Part shown: piece by piece, positions 1-7,633 of the stretch
Position numbering within the stretch: the stretch's first letter is position 1
How the letters are laid out: every line of letters starts with the position of its first letter
From: Thermohalobaculum sp951813525
GTDB taxonomy: Bacteria > Pseudomonadota > Alphaproteobacteria > Rhodobacterales > Rhodobacteraceae
Assembly: GCA_951813525.2 (NCBI GenBank)
Contig: CATOTJ020000003.1
Coordinates: 992,001-1,056,000, forward strand
DNA: 64,000 bases
Direction: 5' to 3'
The notes under the pieces: generated by a model
The model's database searches: none
What the model was told of the DNA's origin: nothing
What the model saw: only the letters and a program-made list of their open reading frames with translations
Translations under genes and position numbers: made by a program

Positions 1-74
1 GGCCCTCGGCCCGTCAGACCCATCGCGACATGGCCAGCCTGCCGCTGCGCAATGATGACCGGGCGGGGGAATAA
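1..74 (+). CDS. ccoQ: Probable CcoQ, C-terminal end only
   Basis: An open frame enters from outside the window and stops at TAA 72-74, three bases before ccoP. Its visible end is a short polar tail (ASLPLRNDDRAGE). CcoQ is the small single-helix subunit of cbb3 oxidase and lies just before ccoP in ccoNOQP operons, often with a charged tail. The call rests on position and tail only, because no membrane helix is visible in the 23 codons present. Confidence 0.55.
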   Translation, partial: PSARQTHRDMASLPLRNDDRAGE

Positions 75-77
75 GCC

Positions 78-980
78 ATGACCAAGCCCACCGACATTGA
101 ACGCGATGACATTGAGCGCGGCGAAATAGAACGCGACGAGATCACCGGCACCGAAACGACCCAGCACGAATGGGACGGGATCAAGGAATTGGACACACCG
201 CTACCGCGCTGGTGGCTGTGGACCTTCTATCTGACGATTGTCTGGGGGATCGGCTACACCATCGCCTATCCGGCCTGGCCGATGATCAGCGAAGCGACCA
301 GCGGGGTTCTCGGCTATTCGTCCCGCGCTGAAGTTGCCGAGGAGATTGCCGCCGCCGAGCGCGCCCGCGCCGACATCACCGGGCGGGTCGCCGCCGCCGG
401 TTTCGATCAGATCACCGCCAACCGTCAGCTTGACGACTTTGCCAAGGCGGGCGGCGCCGCGCTGTTTCGCACCTGGTGCGCCCAATGCCACGGCGCCGGT
501 GCCGCAGGGTTCAAAGGGTATCCAAACCTGATCGACGACGACTGGCTGTGGGGCGGCACGCCGGAACAGATCGCAACCACAGTGCGCCATGGCATCCGGT
601 GGGAGGCAGACGAGGACACGCATTTTTCGGAGATGCCTGCCTTCGGTGATGGCCTGTTGACCGGCGCCGAAATCTCAGCGGTCGCCGACCATGTTCTGTC
701 CCTGTCCGGCACCGGAAAAGATCGAACCAACGCCGACGGCGCCGCAATTTTCGCGGACCAATGCGCGGCCTGCCATGGCGAAGGTGGGCGCGGTATCACC
801 GATCTCGGCGCCCCGAACCTGGCCGATGCCATCTGGCTTTATGGCGGCGATCGCGCAACCGTTATCCAGACCATTTCCAAATCGCGCGCTGGCGTCATGC
901 CCGCCTGGTCAAACCGCCTGACAGAAGCCGAAATCAAACAGCTCGCCCATTACGTGCACACGCTGGGCGGCGGCCAATGA
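78..980 (+). CDS. ccoP: cbb3-type cytochrome c oxidase subunit III (dihaem CcoP)
   Basis: Dihaem c-type subunit that passes electrons from soluble cytochrome c or the bc1 complex to the cbb3 terminal oxidase at the periplasmic face of the membrane. The 300-residue protein has one N-terminal membrane anchor (about residues 45-65, WWLWTFYL onward) and two CxxCH haem-binding motifs: CAQCH at residue 134 and CAACH at 229. Methionine ligand candidates are in SEMPAF and GVMPAW. Length and order fit CcoP. The N-terminus before the anchor is an unusually charged stretch with the repeated pattern IERD/IERG/IERD (residues 7-22). It follows the ccoQ tail by 3 bases, so it is co-transcribed with ccoNOQ. 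Confidence 0.97.
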   Translation: MTKPTDIERDDIERGEIERDEITGTETTQHEWDGIKELDTPLPRWWLWTFYLTIVWGIGYTIAYPAWPMISEATSGVLGYSSRAEVAEEIAAAERARADITGRVAAAGFDQITANRQLDDFAKAGGAALFRTWCAQCHGAGAAGFKGYPNLIDDDWLWGGTPEQIATTVRHGIRWEADEDTHFSEMPAFGDGLLTGAEISAVADHVLSLSGTGKDRTNADGAAIFADQCAACHGEGGRGITDLGAPNLADAIWLYGGDRATVIQTISKSRAGVMPAWSNRLTEAEIKQLAHYVHTLGGGQ

Positions 981-1005
981 TGCCGCCCGGTAGTGGGCGC
1001 AGTGG

Positions 1006-1019
1006 TTGATTTCGATCAA
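1006..1019 (+). promoter_or_regulatory. FNR/FnrL-type binding site upstream of ccoG
   Basis: The sequence TTGATTTCGATCAA is a perfect inverted repeat TTGAT-N4-ATCAA, the FNR/FixK consensus. It lies 62 bases before the ccoG start, in the only sizeable gap between ccoP and ccoG. In related Rhodobacter species the ccoGHIS (rdxBHIS) operon is activated by FnrL at low oxygen, so this is most likely the control site for oxidase assembly genes. Confidence 0.85.
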
Positions 1020-1081
1020 TGCGCCGCCCGCACCGGCGGGCGACAAGACGTGACCACCTCCCCCCGCCCAAGAGGCAGGAC

Positions 1082-2605
1082 ATGACAATGGCGACCGAAA
1101 CACCTTCTCTCTACGCCGCGCGCGATCCGGTCTTTCCTAAGGCCGTGCGCGGTTTCTATCGGCGGCTGAAATGGTGGATCATGGGCGTCACGCTCACAAT
1201 CTATTATGTCACGCCCTGGATCCGGTGGGACCGCGGGCCGCATCTGCCCGATCAGGGCGTTCTGGTTGATCTGGCCAACCGGCGGTTCTTTTTCTTCTGG
1301 GTCGAGATCTGGCCGCAGGAATTCTACTATGTCGCGGGCCTGCTGATCATGGCAGGGATCGGCCTTTTTTTGTTCACCTCGGTTCTCGGCCGGATCTGGT
1401 GCGGCTATGCCTGTCCGCAAACCGTCTGGGTCGATCTCTTCCAGCATGTCGAACGCTGGGTCGATGGCGACCGAAACGCCCAGTTTCGCCTGCTCAAGGC
1501 ACCCTGGACCGCTGCGAAGCTGCGCAAACGCCTGATAAAATGGACCATTTGGCTTCTGATCGCCATCGCCACAGGCGGCGCCTGGGTCTTCTATTTTGCC
1601 GATGCACCGACCCTGTTGGGCGATCTCATCAGCGGACAAGCGCAAGCGATCGCCTACACGACCATCGCCGTTTTGACCGCCACGACCTTCGTTCTGGGTG
1701 GATTTCTACGCGAGCAGGTCTGCATCTATATGTGCCCCTGGCCGCGCATTCAGGGCGCGATGCTGGACGAACAAAGCCTGCTCGTGACCTACAAGGACTG
1801 GCGCGGCGAGCCACGCGGCAAACACCGCAAACGCCATGCTCGGGCCGAAGCCGAGGCAGAGGCCGCCGGACCCCGCATCGGCGGACAGGCCCCCGTGATC
1901 CCGCAGCCGGGCCTGCCCGCCGGTAAAACAGCGCCGCCCCAGACCGAGGCTCCGGGCGACTGCATCGATTGCAATGCCTGCGTCAATGTCTGTCCAACCG
2001 GCGTCGATATCCGCCAAGGTCAACAGATCGGTTGCATCACCTGCGCGCTGTGCATCGATGCCTGCGATGACATCATGGCGCGCATCGGGCGCCCGCGCGG
2101 GCTGATCGATTATTGCTCGCTGGCCGACGAGATGGGCGAGCGTGCGGGCCAGGTCCCCATCGCCGCCTGGCGTCGCGCGATCCGTCCCCGGACTATCCTT
2201 TACACCTCGCTTTGGGCGGCCATCGGCGTCGCCCTGATCGTCGCCCTCTTTCTGCGCGACACAATCGATATGTCTGTACGCCACGACCGCAACCCCGTTT
2301 TCGTGACGTTGTCCGACGGTGCCATCCGCAATGGGTACGAAGTGCGCATTCAGAACCGCAACGCCACGGCAAATGTCTTCCGGCTGTCCGCCGTCACGGG
2401 TCCCTATCTGCGCCTGACCGTGCAGGGCGAGGACGCGGCGGCGATCAACCTGCCCGCCGATCAGGCGCGCAAGCTGCGCGTCTTTCTCACCGCTCCGGCC
2501 GGATCGGATGTGACCGAAACCCTGCCGGTGCGTCTGTGGGTCGAAAACCTGACCACCGGCGAACGCTCGCCCGCCGACACCCATTTCAAAGGACCGGATC
2601 GATGA
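1082..2605 (+). CDS. ccoG: cbb3 oxidase assembly copper/electron-transfer protein CcoG (FixG/RdxB)
   Basis: Membrane-bound polyferredoxin needed for cbb3 oxidase maturation; family members reduce Cu(II) for delivery to the oxidase. The 507-residue protein shows several hydrophobic helices, the conserved CGYACPQTVW and CIYMCPW motifs, then two 4Fe-4S motifs beginning CIDCNACVNVCP at residue 294, followed by CITCALCIDACD. The C-terminal part matches the Ig-like FixG accessory domain. The start at 1082 follows a purine-rich AGAGGCAGG; an upstream in-frame ATG at 1019 overlaps the FNR box and was rejected. The stop overlaps the ccoH ATG (ATGA). Confidence 0.95.
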   Translation: MTMATETPSLYAARDPVFPKAVRGFYRRLKWWIMGVTLTIYYVTPWIRWDRGPHLPDQGVLVDLANRRFFFFWVEIWPQEFYYVAGLLIMAGIGLFLFTSVLGRIWCGYACPQTVWVDLFQHVERWVDGDRNAQFRLLKAPWTAAKLRKRLIKWTIWLLIAIATGGAWVFYFADAPTLLGDLISGQAQAIAYTTIAVLTATTFVLGGFLREQVCIYMCPWPRIQGAMLDEQSLLVTYKDWRGEPRGKHRKRHARAEAEAEAAGPRIGGQAPVIPQPGLPAGKTAPPQTEAPGDCIDCNACVNVCPTGVDIRQGQQIGCITCALCIDACDDIMARIGRPRGLIDYCSLADEMGERAGQVPIAAWRRAIRPRTILYTSLWAAIGVALIVALFLRDTIDMSVRHDRNPVFVTLSDGAIRNGYEVRIQNRNATANVFRLSAVTGPYLRLTVQGEDAAAINLPADQARKLRVFLTAPAGSDVTETLPVRLWVENLTTGERSPADTHFKGPDR

Positions 2606-3081
2606 GCCGTGAACTCAAGGGACGCCACGTCCTCGCCATTGTCGTTACCGCCTTCACGATCATTGTCGGCGCCAACATGGCGATGCTTTTGGCCGCAACC
2701 GGAAGCTTCCCGGGCCTGGTCGTCAGCAATTCCTATGTGGCCAGCCAGAAGTGGAATGATCGGACAGCGTCCCAGGCCGCGCTCGGCTGGACAGCGTCGG
2801 CACGCATAGAGGGCGCCGTTATCATCGTCACCCTGCGCGACCGGTCGGGGCGCCCGGTGACAGGGCAAAATCTGACGCTCGCCGCCGGTCGCCCGTCTGA
2901 TGCCCGAACCGACCAGATATTAACCCTGTCGCCGTCAGGGCCCGACTACCGCGCCGCCGCCGATCTCAGCCCAGGCCGCTGGCGCCTGGCGATCGAGGCC
3001 GGGGGCGAAGGCGAGGCAAAAGGCGAAAGCGACACTGCGTTTCGCCAGACCGTGGTCCTGACAATCCCCGGGCACCGGTAA
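2602..3081 (+). CDS. ccoH: cbb3 oxidase assembly protein CcoH (FixH)
   Basis: FixH/CcoH family membrane protein required for stable assembly of cbb3 oxidase. The 159-residue protein begins with a single membrane helix (about residues 10-32, LAIVVTAFTIIVGANMAML), followed by a periplasmic domain containing the family's YVASQKWN-like segment and a C-terminal beta-rich part. The ATG at 2602 overlaps the ccoG stop, and its TAA overlaps the ccoI ATG, which implies translational coupling in ccoGHIS. Confidence 0.93.
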   Translation: MSRELKGRHVLAIVVTAFTIIVGANMAMLLAATGSFPGLVVSNSYVASQKWNDRTASQAALGWTASARIEGAVIIVTLRDRSGRPVTGQNLTLAAGRPSDARTDQILTLSPSGPDYRAAADLSPGRWRLAIEAGGEGEAKGESDTAFRQTVVLTIPGHR

Positions 3082-5180
3082 TGCACATCGACCGAACGAT
3101 CCGCGGTCAGCCGGTCGAGTTGCTGGTTCCGTCTATGCACTGTGCTGGCTGCATGCGGCGGATCGAGGATGCCCTGACCGGCCAGCCCGGCATCTTTGCC
3201 GCCCGCGCCAACCTTTCGCGCCGCCGCGTTGTCGCGCGGATCGACCCCGCGCTGACCGATGCCGAGGCGTTGATCGCGACATTGGCCCGCGACGGTCACG
3301 CCGCGCGCCCCTTCGACCCCGGCATCGACAGCCAAGCCACCGGCGATACCGGTATGCTGGTGCGGATCGGGATCGCCGGGTTCGCGGCGATGAACATCAT
3401 GCTGCTGTCCATCGGGGTCTGGTCCGGCGCCGACGGGGCAACGCGCGATCTGCTGCACTGGGTTTCGGCGCTGATCGCGATCCCGGCTGTTCTGTTTTGC
3501 GGGCGGCCCTTCTTCGCCAGTGCGTTTGCAGCGCTTGCGCACAGGCGGGTCAACATGGACGTGCCGATCTCGCTGGCCATCGTTTTGGCCGTGTCCATGT
3601 CGATCATCGAAACCTTGGACAGCGGCAAGAACGCCTATTTCGATGCTGCGGTCATGTTGATCTTCTTCCTGCTGATCGGGCGCTATCTCGAACACCGGAT
3701 GCGCGCCGCCGCCCGCTCGGCGGCCGAGGAACTCGCGGCACTGACCGGCCGCACCGCGACCCGGGTATGGCCCGATGGCCGGCAACAACGCCTTTCGGTC
3801 GGCGATCTGCAACCCGGCATGATCCTGTCGATTGCGGCAGGTGAACGCGTTCCGGCCACCGGTGTTATCGTTCAGGGCCAGACCGACCTGGACCGCGCCC
3901 TTCTGACTGGTGAATGCGACCCCATCCCTGCGGCGACCGGTGATCAGGTGCAGGCCGGAACCCTCAATCTGGGTCAACCCATCCGCATTCGCGTCACTGC
4001 CACGGGCGACGATACCGCCCTTGGCGAGATTGCCCGCCTGGTCGACAGCGCCGAGCGTGGTCAAGGCCGTTTCGACCGCCTGGCCGACCAATGGGCACGG
4101 TACTATGTGCTGATCATTCATATCCTCGCGGCAGCGACGCTGTTTGGCTGGCTGTTGATGATCGGATCCTGGCTGTCGGCGCTGGCGGCAGCGACCGCCG
4201 TGCTGATCATCACCTGCCCCTGTGCGTTGGCCTTGGCCATCCCCAGCGTTCATACCGCCGTCGCGGGCAGGCTGTTCAAGGCCGGTGTCTTCCTGAAGAA
4301 CGGCGAGGCGTTGGAACGGCTTTCGTCCATCGACACGGTTGTTTTCGACAAAACCGGAACTCTGACCAAAGACCGGCCAGAACTGGTCGCCGCGCCGCCT
4401 GCCGACGATCCTGCCTGGCCAGCGATCGCCGCCCTGGCCGCGGCATCGCGCCATCCCTTCTCTCGGGCCATCGCCGACCGGGGCCGCGAGCTGGGCATCA
4501 GCCCCGCCCGCCTCGGCGCGATCACCGAGCTTCCCGGCCTCGGCATGCAGGCATTGTTTCAGGGCGCACCGGTCCGGTTGGGCCGTCCCAAATCCGGCTC
4601 CGGCGTGACCTTTACCGGCGTGGGAACAGCTTTCGACTTTCGCTTCGCCGAAACGCTGCGCAGCGATGCCCGGCAGACCTGCGATGCATTGGCCGGGTCG
4701 GGATACCGGTTGGCGATCCTGTCGGGCGACAACGCAACCCGCGTCGGTCAGACGGCCTCCGCACTCGGGATCGATGATGCAAGGGCCGGGCTTTTGCCGC
4801 AGGAGAAACTGGCCTGGCTAAACGCCCGGAGCGCAGACGGTGCCCGCATCCTGATGGTCGGCGATGGCCTGAACGATGCCCCTGTCCTGGCTGCGGCCGA
4901 TGCGTCGATATCGCCGGGTTCTGGTGCCGACATCGCCAAGACGGCGGCGGATCTTGTGTTCACCGGAAATGGCCTCGAAGCCGTTGCAACCGCACTGGAT
5001 GCCGCCGCACTGGCACGGCGCCGGTCGATGCAGTGCCTCGCTATCGCGATTGCCTACAATGCCATTGCCGTCCCGGTGGCCGTGGCAGGTTTGGTCACCC
5101 CGCTATTCGCCGCCATCGCGATGTCGGCATCCTCGCTGATCGTGGTCGCCAACGCGATCCGGCCCGGTCGGGCGCCATGA
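3081..5180 (+). CDS. ccoI: Copper-translocating P1B-type ATPase CcoI (FixI)
   Basis: Heavy-metal P-type ATPase that supplies copper for the CuB centre of cbb3 oxidase. The 699-residue protein has an N-terminal metal-binding domain with MHCAGC (Cys21, Cys24), a membrane metal site CPC at residues 379-381, the phosphorylation motif DKTGTLT with Asp at 423, and the hinge motif GDGLNDAP. It starts in the TAATG overlap with ccoH and ends overlapping the ccoS ATG (ATGA), so it sits inside a tightly coupled operon. Confidence 0.95.
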   Translation: MHIDRTIRGQPVELLVPSMHCAGCMRRIEDALTGQPGIFAARANLSRRRVVARIDPALTDAEALIATLARDGHAARPFDPGIDSQATGDTGMLVRIGIAGFAAMNIMLLSIGVWSGADGATRDLLHWVSALIAIPAVLFCGRPFFASAFAALAHRRVNMDVPISLAIVLAVSMSIIETLDSGKNAYFDAAVMLIFFLLIGRYLEHRMRAAARSAAEELAALTGRTATRVWPDGRQQRLSVGDLQPGMILSIAAGERVPATGVIVQGQTDLDRALLTGECDPIPAATGDQVQAGTLNLGQPIRIRVTATGDDTALGEIARLVDSAERGQGRFDRLADQWARYYVLIIHILAAATLFGWLLMIGSWLSALAAATAVLIITCPCALALAIPSVHTAVAGRLFKAGVFLKNGEALERLSSIDTVVFDKTGTLTKDRPELVAAPPADDPAWPAIAALAAASRHPFSRAIADRGRELGISPARLGAITELPGLGMQALFQGAPVRLGRPKSGSGVTFTGVGTAFDFRFAETLRSDARQTCDALAGSGYRLAILSGDNATRVGQTASALGIDDARAGLLPQEKLAWLNARSADGARILMVGDGLNDAPVLAAADASISPGSGADIAKTAADLVFTGNGLEAVATALDAAALARRRSMQCLAIAIAYNAIAVPVAVAGLVTPLFAAIAMSASSLIVVANAIRPGRAP

Positions 5181-5329
5181 CGACGCTGGGTTTCCTCATC
5201 CCGGTATCCATCATTCTTGGGGGCCTGGGTCTGCTCGGATTTATCTGGTGCGTTCTGCGCGGCCAGTTCAACGATCTCGAGGGCGATCAGCACCGCGCGC
5301 TGTTCGAGGACGACCCACCCGACAAATGA
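5177..5329 (+). CDS. ccoS: cbb3 oxidase assembly protein CcoS
   Basis: Short single-pass membrane protein of 50 residues, typical CcoS length. One N-terminal hydrophobic helix (residues 4-27) is followed by the conserved acidic segment GQFNDLEGDQHRALFED, the signature of CcoS. The family is needed for insertion of cofactors into CcoN. The ATG overlaps the ccoI stop. It is the last gene of ccoGHIS; the 229 bases that follow hold only a direct repeat of CTCAGAACGCCG near 5365-5390 and no clear terminator. Confidence 0.93.
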   Translation: MTTLGFLIPVSIILGGLGLLGFIWCVLRGQFNDLEGDQHRALFEDDPPDK

Positions 5330-5558
5330 CGCCCACAGCTCATCGCGGATCGCTCACGCCAATCTCAGAACGCCGACCTCAGAACGCCGCAACCGCCGGT
5401 CCAGCGGCTGACATGACCGAAATCTAGGCAGCACATCGCCGGACTGGCGACTATTTCAGGCATATTCTGAAATTCTCTCGCCCGCCCAACCGATTCTGGT
5501 TGCCGATCCACCGCGCCCATGGCCCATTCAGTGGCAGGACAGATCGGAAAGCCTGCTC

Positions 5559-6413
5559 GTGAACGCTCCCCTACCGACCCAAAGCATCCATCCGGTGCCG
5601 ATCCGCCAACCCCGTGCAGTTGGGTGCGGCGGTGTCGCTGCGCGGTATGCCCGGGGACGATCGCGGCTTTCGGACCTGCGTCAATCGGGGTCGGCGCGGG
5701 TCATGCTGCCCCGCACCGGCACCCCGGACTTGCAGGCGGTTCTGGTCAATACCGCGGGCGGCGTCACGGGCGGCGACCGGTTCGACTGGTCCGGTCATGC
5801 CGGACCGGGCACGGCGTTGACGATCACGACCCAGGCTGCCGAGCGGGCGTACCGGGCGCAGCCCAGACAGACCGGCCTTGTAACCACCGAATTGACCGCC
5901 GGACCCGGAGCGGCCCTGCATTGGCTGCCGCAGGAAACAATCGTTTTCGACGGTGCCCGTTTTCAGCGCTGCATCCAAGTCGATCTTGCCGCCGATGCGG
6001 TCTTCCTGGCCGTCGAGCCGCTGATCTTCGGCCGCACCGCGATGGGCGAGCGTTTGCAGACCCTTCACTTCGTCGATCACTGGCGTGTTCGGCGCGGCGC
6101 AGAATTAATCTATGCCGACGCCTTGCGCCTGTCGCCCACGGGCGCGCAATCAGCCGAGGATATTTTGAACCGCCCGGCAACGCTGGGCGGCAACCGCGCG
6201 ATGGCCAGCCTTGTCTATATTGCGCCCGATGCCGATGCCCATCTGCCGGGTCTGCGGGCGCTATTGCCCCCGCTGGCGGGCGCCAGCCTGATCCGCGATA
6301 AGGTCCTGTCAGCCCGGATCGTCGCACCGGACGGCATGGCGCTGCGCCGGACCCTGATCCCCGTGCTGGAACATCTGCGCGGCGCGCCGCTGCCAAAAGT
6401 CTGGAGGCTCTGA
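5559..6413 (+). CDS. ureD: Urease accessory protein UreD
   Basis: UreD (UreH) scaffolds apo-urease together with UreF and UreG for nickel insertion. The 284-residue protein has the typical UreD opening around RVMLPR, followed by AVLVNTAGGVTGGDRF (about residues 62-77) and an ALHWLPQETIVFDGA segment. The GTG at 5559 is taken as start; GGAAAG lies 6-7 bases upstream. It opens the urease operon, which runs ureD-ureA-ureB-ureC-ureE-ureF-ureG. Its stop overlaps the ureA ATG (TGATG). Confidence 0.93.
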   Translation: MNAPLPTQSIHPVPIRQPRAVGCGGVAARYARGRSRLSDLRQSGSARVMLPRTGTPDLQAVLVNTAGGVTGGDRFDWSGHAGPGTALTITTQAAERAYRAQPRQTGLVTTELTAGPGAALHWLPQETIVFDGARFQRCIQVDLAADAVFLAVEPLIFGRTAMGERLQTLHFVDHWRVRRGAELIYADALRLSPTGAQSAEDILNRPATLGGNRAMASLVYIAPDADAHLPGLRALLPPLAGASLIRDKVLSARIVAPDGMALRRTLIPVLEHLRGAPLPKVWRL

Positions 6414-6715
6414 TGCAACTAACCCCCCGGGAAAAGGACAAGCTCCTGGTCTCGCTGGCCGCCATGGTGGCCCGAAACAGGTTGGACCGCGGCGTCAAGC
6501 TGAACCACCCGGAGGCCATCGCGCTGATCACCGACTATGTGGTCGAAGGCGCGCGCGACGGCCGGTCTGTTTCCGACCTGATGCAGGCAGGCGCCGGGAT
6601 CGTCAGGGCCGATCAATGTATGGAAGGGGTGCCGGAAATGATCCACGACGTGCAGGTCGAGGCGACCTTTCCGGACGGTACAAAACTGGTCACTGTCCAC
6701 CACCCGATCAGGTGA
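6413..6715 (+). CDS. ureA: Urease gamma subunit UreA
   Basis: Smallest structural subunit of nickel urease, which hydrolyses urea to ammonia and carbamate in the cytoplasm. At 100 residues it has standard UreA length, with the family start MQLTPREKDKLLVSLAA, the core LNHPEAIALITDYVVEGARDG, and the end VTVHHPI. It overlaps the ureD stop. UreA and UreB are separate genes here, the usual arrangement in Proteobacteria. Confidence 0.97.
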   Translation: MQLTPREKDKLLVSLAAMVARNRLDRGVKLNHPEAIALITDYVVEGARDGRSVSDLMQAGAGIVRADQCMEGVPEMIHDVQVEATFPDGTKLVTVHHPIR

Positions 6716-6762
6716 ACTTCACCCCGAGGTTCCCCCACATAGAATTAGCGAGAAGTTAACTG

Positions 6763-6909
6763 ATGATTGTTCCCGAAAAGGTTCTTCCGGAAACGGCAAA
6801 TGGTTCGCTAACAGAATCTCTTTCAATCGGGCGTTTTGTCTACCTGGATCGGGCGCGTGCAGAACCGAAACATCTGACAGATGTAAACAAATGGAGTGCG
6901 GCCCTATGA
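6763..6909 (+). CDS. Small 48-residue ORF coupled to ureB, unknown function
   Basis: A 48-codon frame fills most of the 190-base gap between ureA and ureB. It starts at ATG 6763, with AGAAG about 8 bases upstream, and its TGA at 6907-6909 overlaps the ureB ATG at 6906 (ATGA), the pattern of translational coupling. The product (MIVPEKVLPE at the start, NKWSAAL at the end) has no membrane segment or known motif. It is not recognised. It may be a real small protein, a leader that couples ureB translation, or a chance frame. Urease genes normally abut, so the extra sequence is itself unusual. Confidence 0.4.
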   Translation: MIVPEKVLPETANGSLTESLSIGRFVYLDRARAEPKHLTDVNKWSAAL

Positions 6910-7211
6910 TCCCCGGCGAAGTCCAGACCGCCCCCGGCGACATCATGCTGAACCAGGGCCGAAAGGCCATCACCCTGACCGTCGCCAACACCGGCGACCG
7001 GCCCGTGCAGGTCGGCTCGCACTACCACTTCGCCGAAACCAATCCGGCCCTGGACTTCGACCGAGCCGCCGCCCGCGGGTACCGTCTGGATATCCCCGCC
7101 GGAACCGCTGTGCGGTTCGAACCCGGACAGTCGCGCGAGGTGACTTTGATCCCATTCGCCGGGGCGCGGCGGGTGTTTGGGTTTAACGGGCAGGTGATGG
7201 GGGATTTGTGA
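6906..7211 (+). CDS. ureB: Urease beta subunit UreB
   Basis: Structural beta subunit of urease, 101 residues. It has the canonical opening MIPGEVQTAPGDI and the conserved VGSHYHFAETNPALDFDR segment, plus the C-terminal GARRVFGFNGQVMG. An upstream in-frame ATG at 6891 would add five residues; 6906 was chosen because it matches the family start, has GGAG 9 bases upstream and overlaps the stop of the preceding small ORF. A 422-base gap separates it from ureC. Confidence 0.97.
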   Translation: MIPGEVQTAPGDIMLNQGRKAITLTVANTGDRPVQVGSHYHFAETNPALDFDRAAARGYRLDIPAGTAVRFEPGQSREVTLIPFAGARRVFGFNGQVMGDL

Positions 7212-7225
7212 CTAGTCGATTAGAT

Positions 7226-7390
7226 TCAGTCGCTCGTGCTCTTCGTAGATGGTTTGCCGAACAGCATGGCGACCACAATTACTGCGGCGCCGCTACAAAC
7301 GCTGAAGAATGGCGCCTCAAAAACAAAGGCACCGAAAATCATACAGATCAATGTCACGCTGATTACCGCAGCGAATTGCAAGGTGCTCAT
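7226..7390 (-). CDS. Small two-helix membrane protein encoded antisense inside the urease operon
   Basis: A 54-residue protein read on the minus strand in the gap between ureB and ureC. The ATG (complement of 7388-7390) is preceded by AAAGGAG with 8 bases spacing, a near-ideal ribosome binding site. Two hydrophobic segments are visible (about residues 5-26 and 30-44), joined by a short EAPFF loop, with a polar tail KPSTKSTSD. No family is recognised. The surrounding bases are more AT-rich than the urease genes, which suggests later insertion. An overlapping plus-strand frame looks like a shadow: it has no ribosome site and an unusual composition. Confidence 0.6.
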   Translation of the reverse strand: MSTLQFAAVISVTLICMIFGAFVFEAPFFSVCSGAAVIVVAMLFGKPSTKSTSD

Positions 7391-7633
7391 TTTGGCGTCT
7401 CCTTTGACGACACAAGTGGTAGTACTCTTAAGTGCAAACATAACAACTTTTGGTGTTGGAATATATGTACCAGAACAAGAAAGCTGTGCGCAAATTTGTG
7501 GAAAAGGTGTGAGTACTTGTTGATAATCCGAAAGAATCTGAAATTAGGTCATTGTGGGCATATTTTCAGACAGCACTGCGCTCATGCCCGAGCAATTAAG
7601 ACCATACTCAAAATCGTGTAGACGAGGCCCCAT

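Noticed and set aside
1019..1081. Longer N-terminus for CcoG starting at ATG 1019
   Set aside because: The ATG overlaps the FNR box; the Arg/Pro-rich translation has no family match, and ATG 1082 has a proper ribosome site.
5330..5558. A small gene between ccoS and ureD
   Set aside because: Frames there lack ribosome sites and read as GC-rich shadow; only a short direct repeat was noted.
7208..7621. A 137-codon plus-strand frame between ureB and ureC
   Set aside because: No ribosome site, odd composition with many Cys, Asn and Lys residues, and it lies opposite the well-supported small membrane-protein gene.
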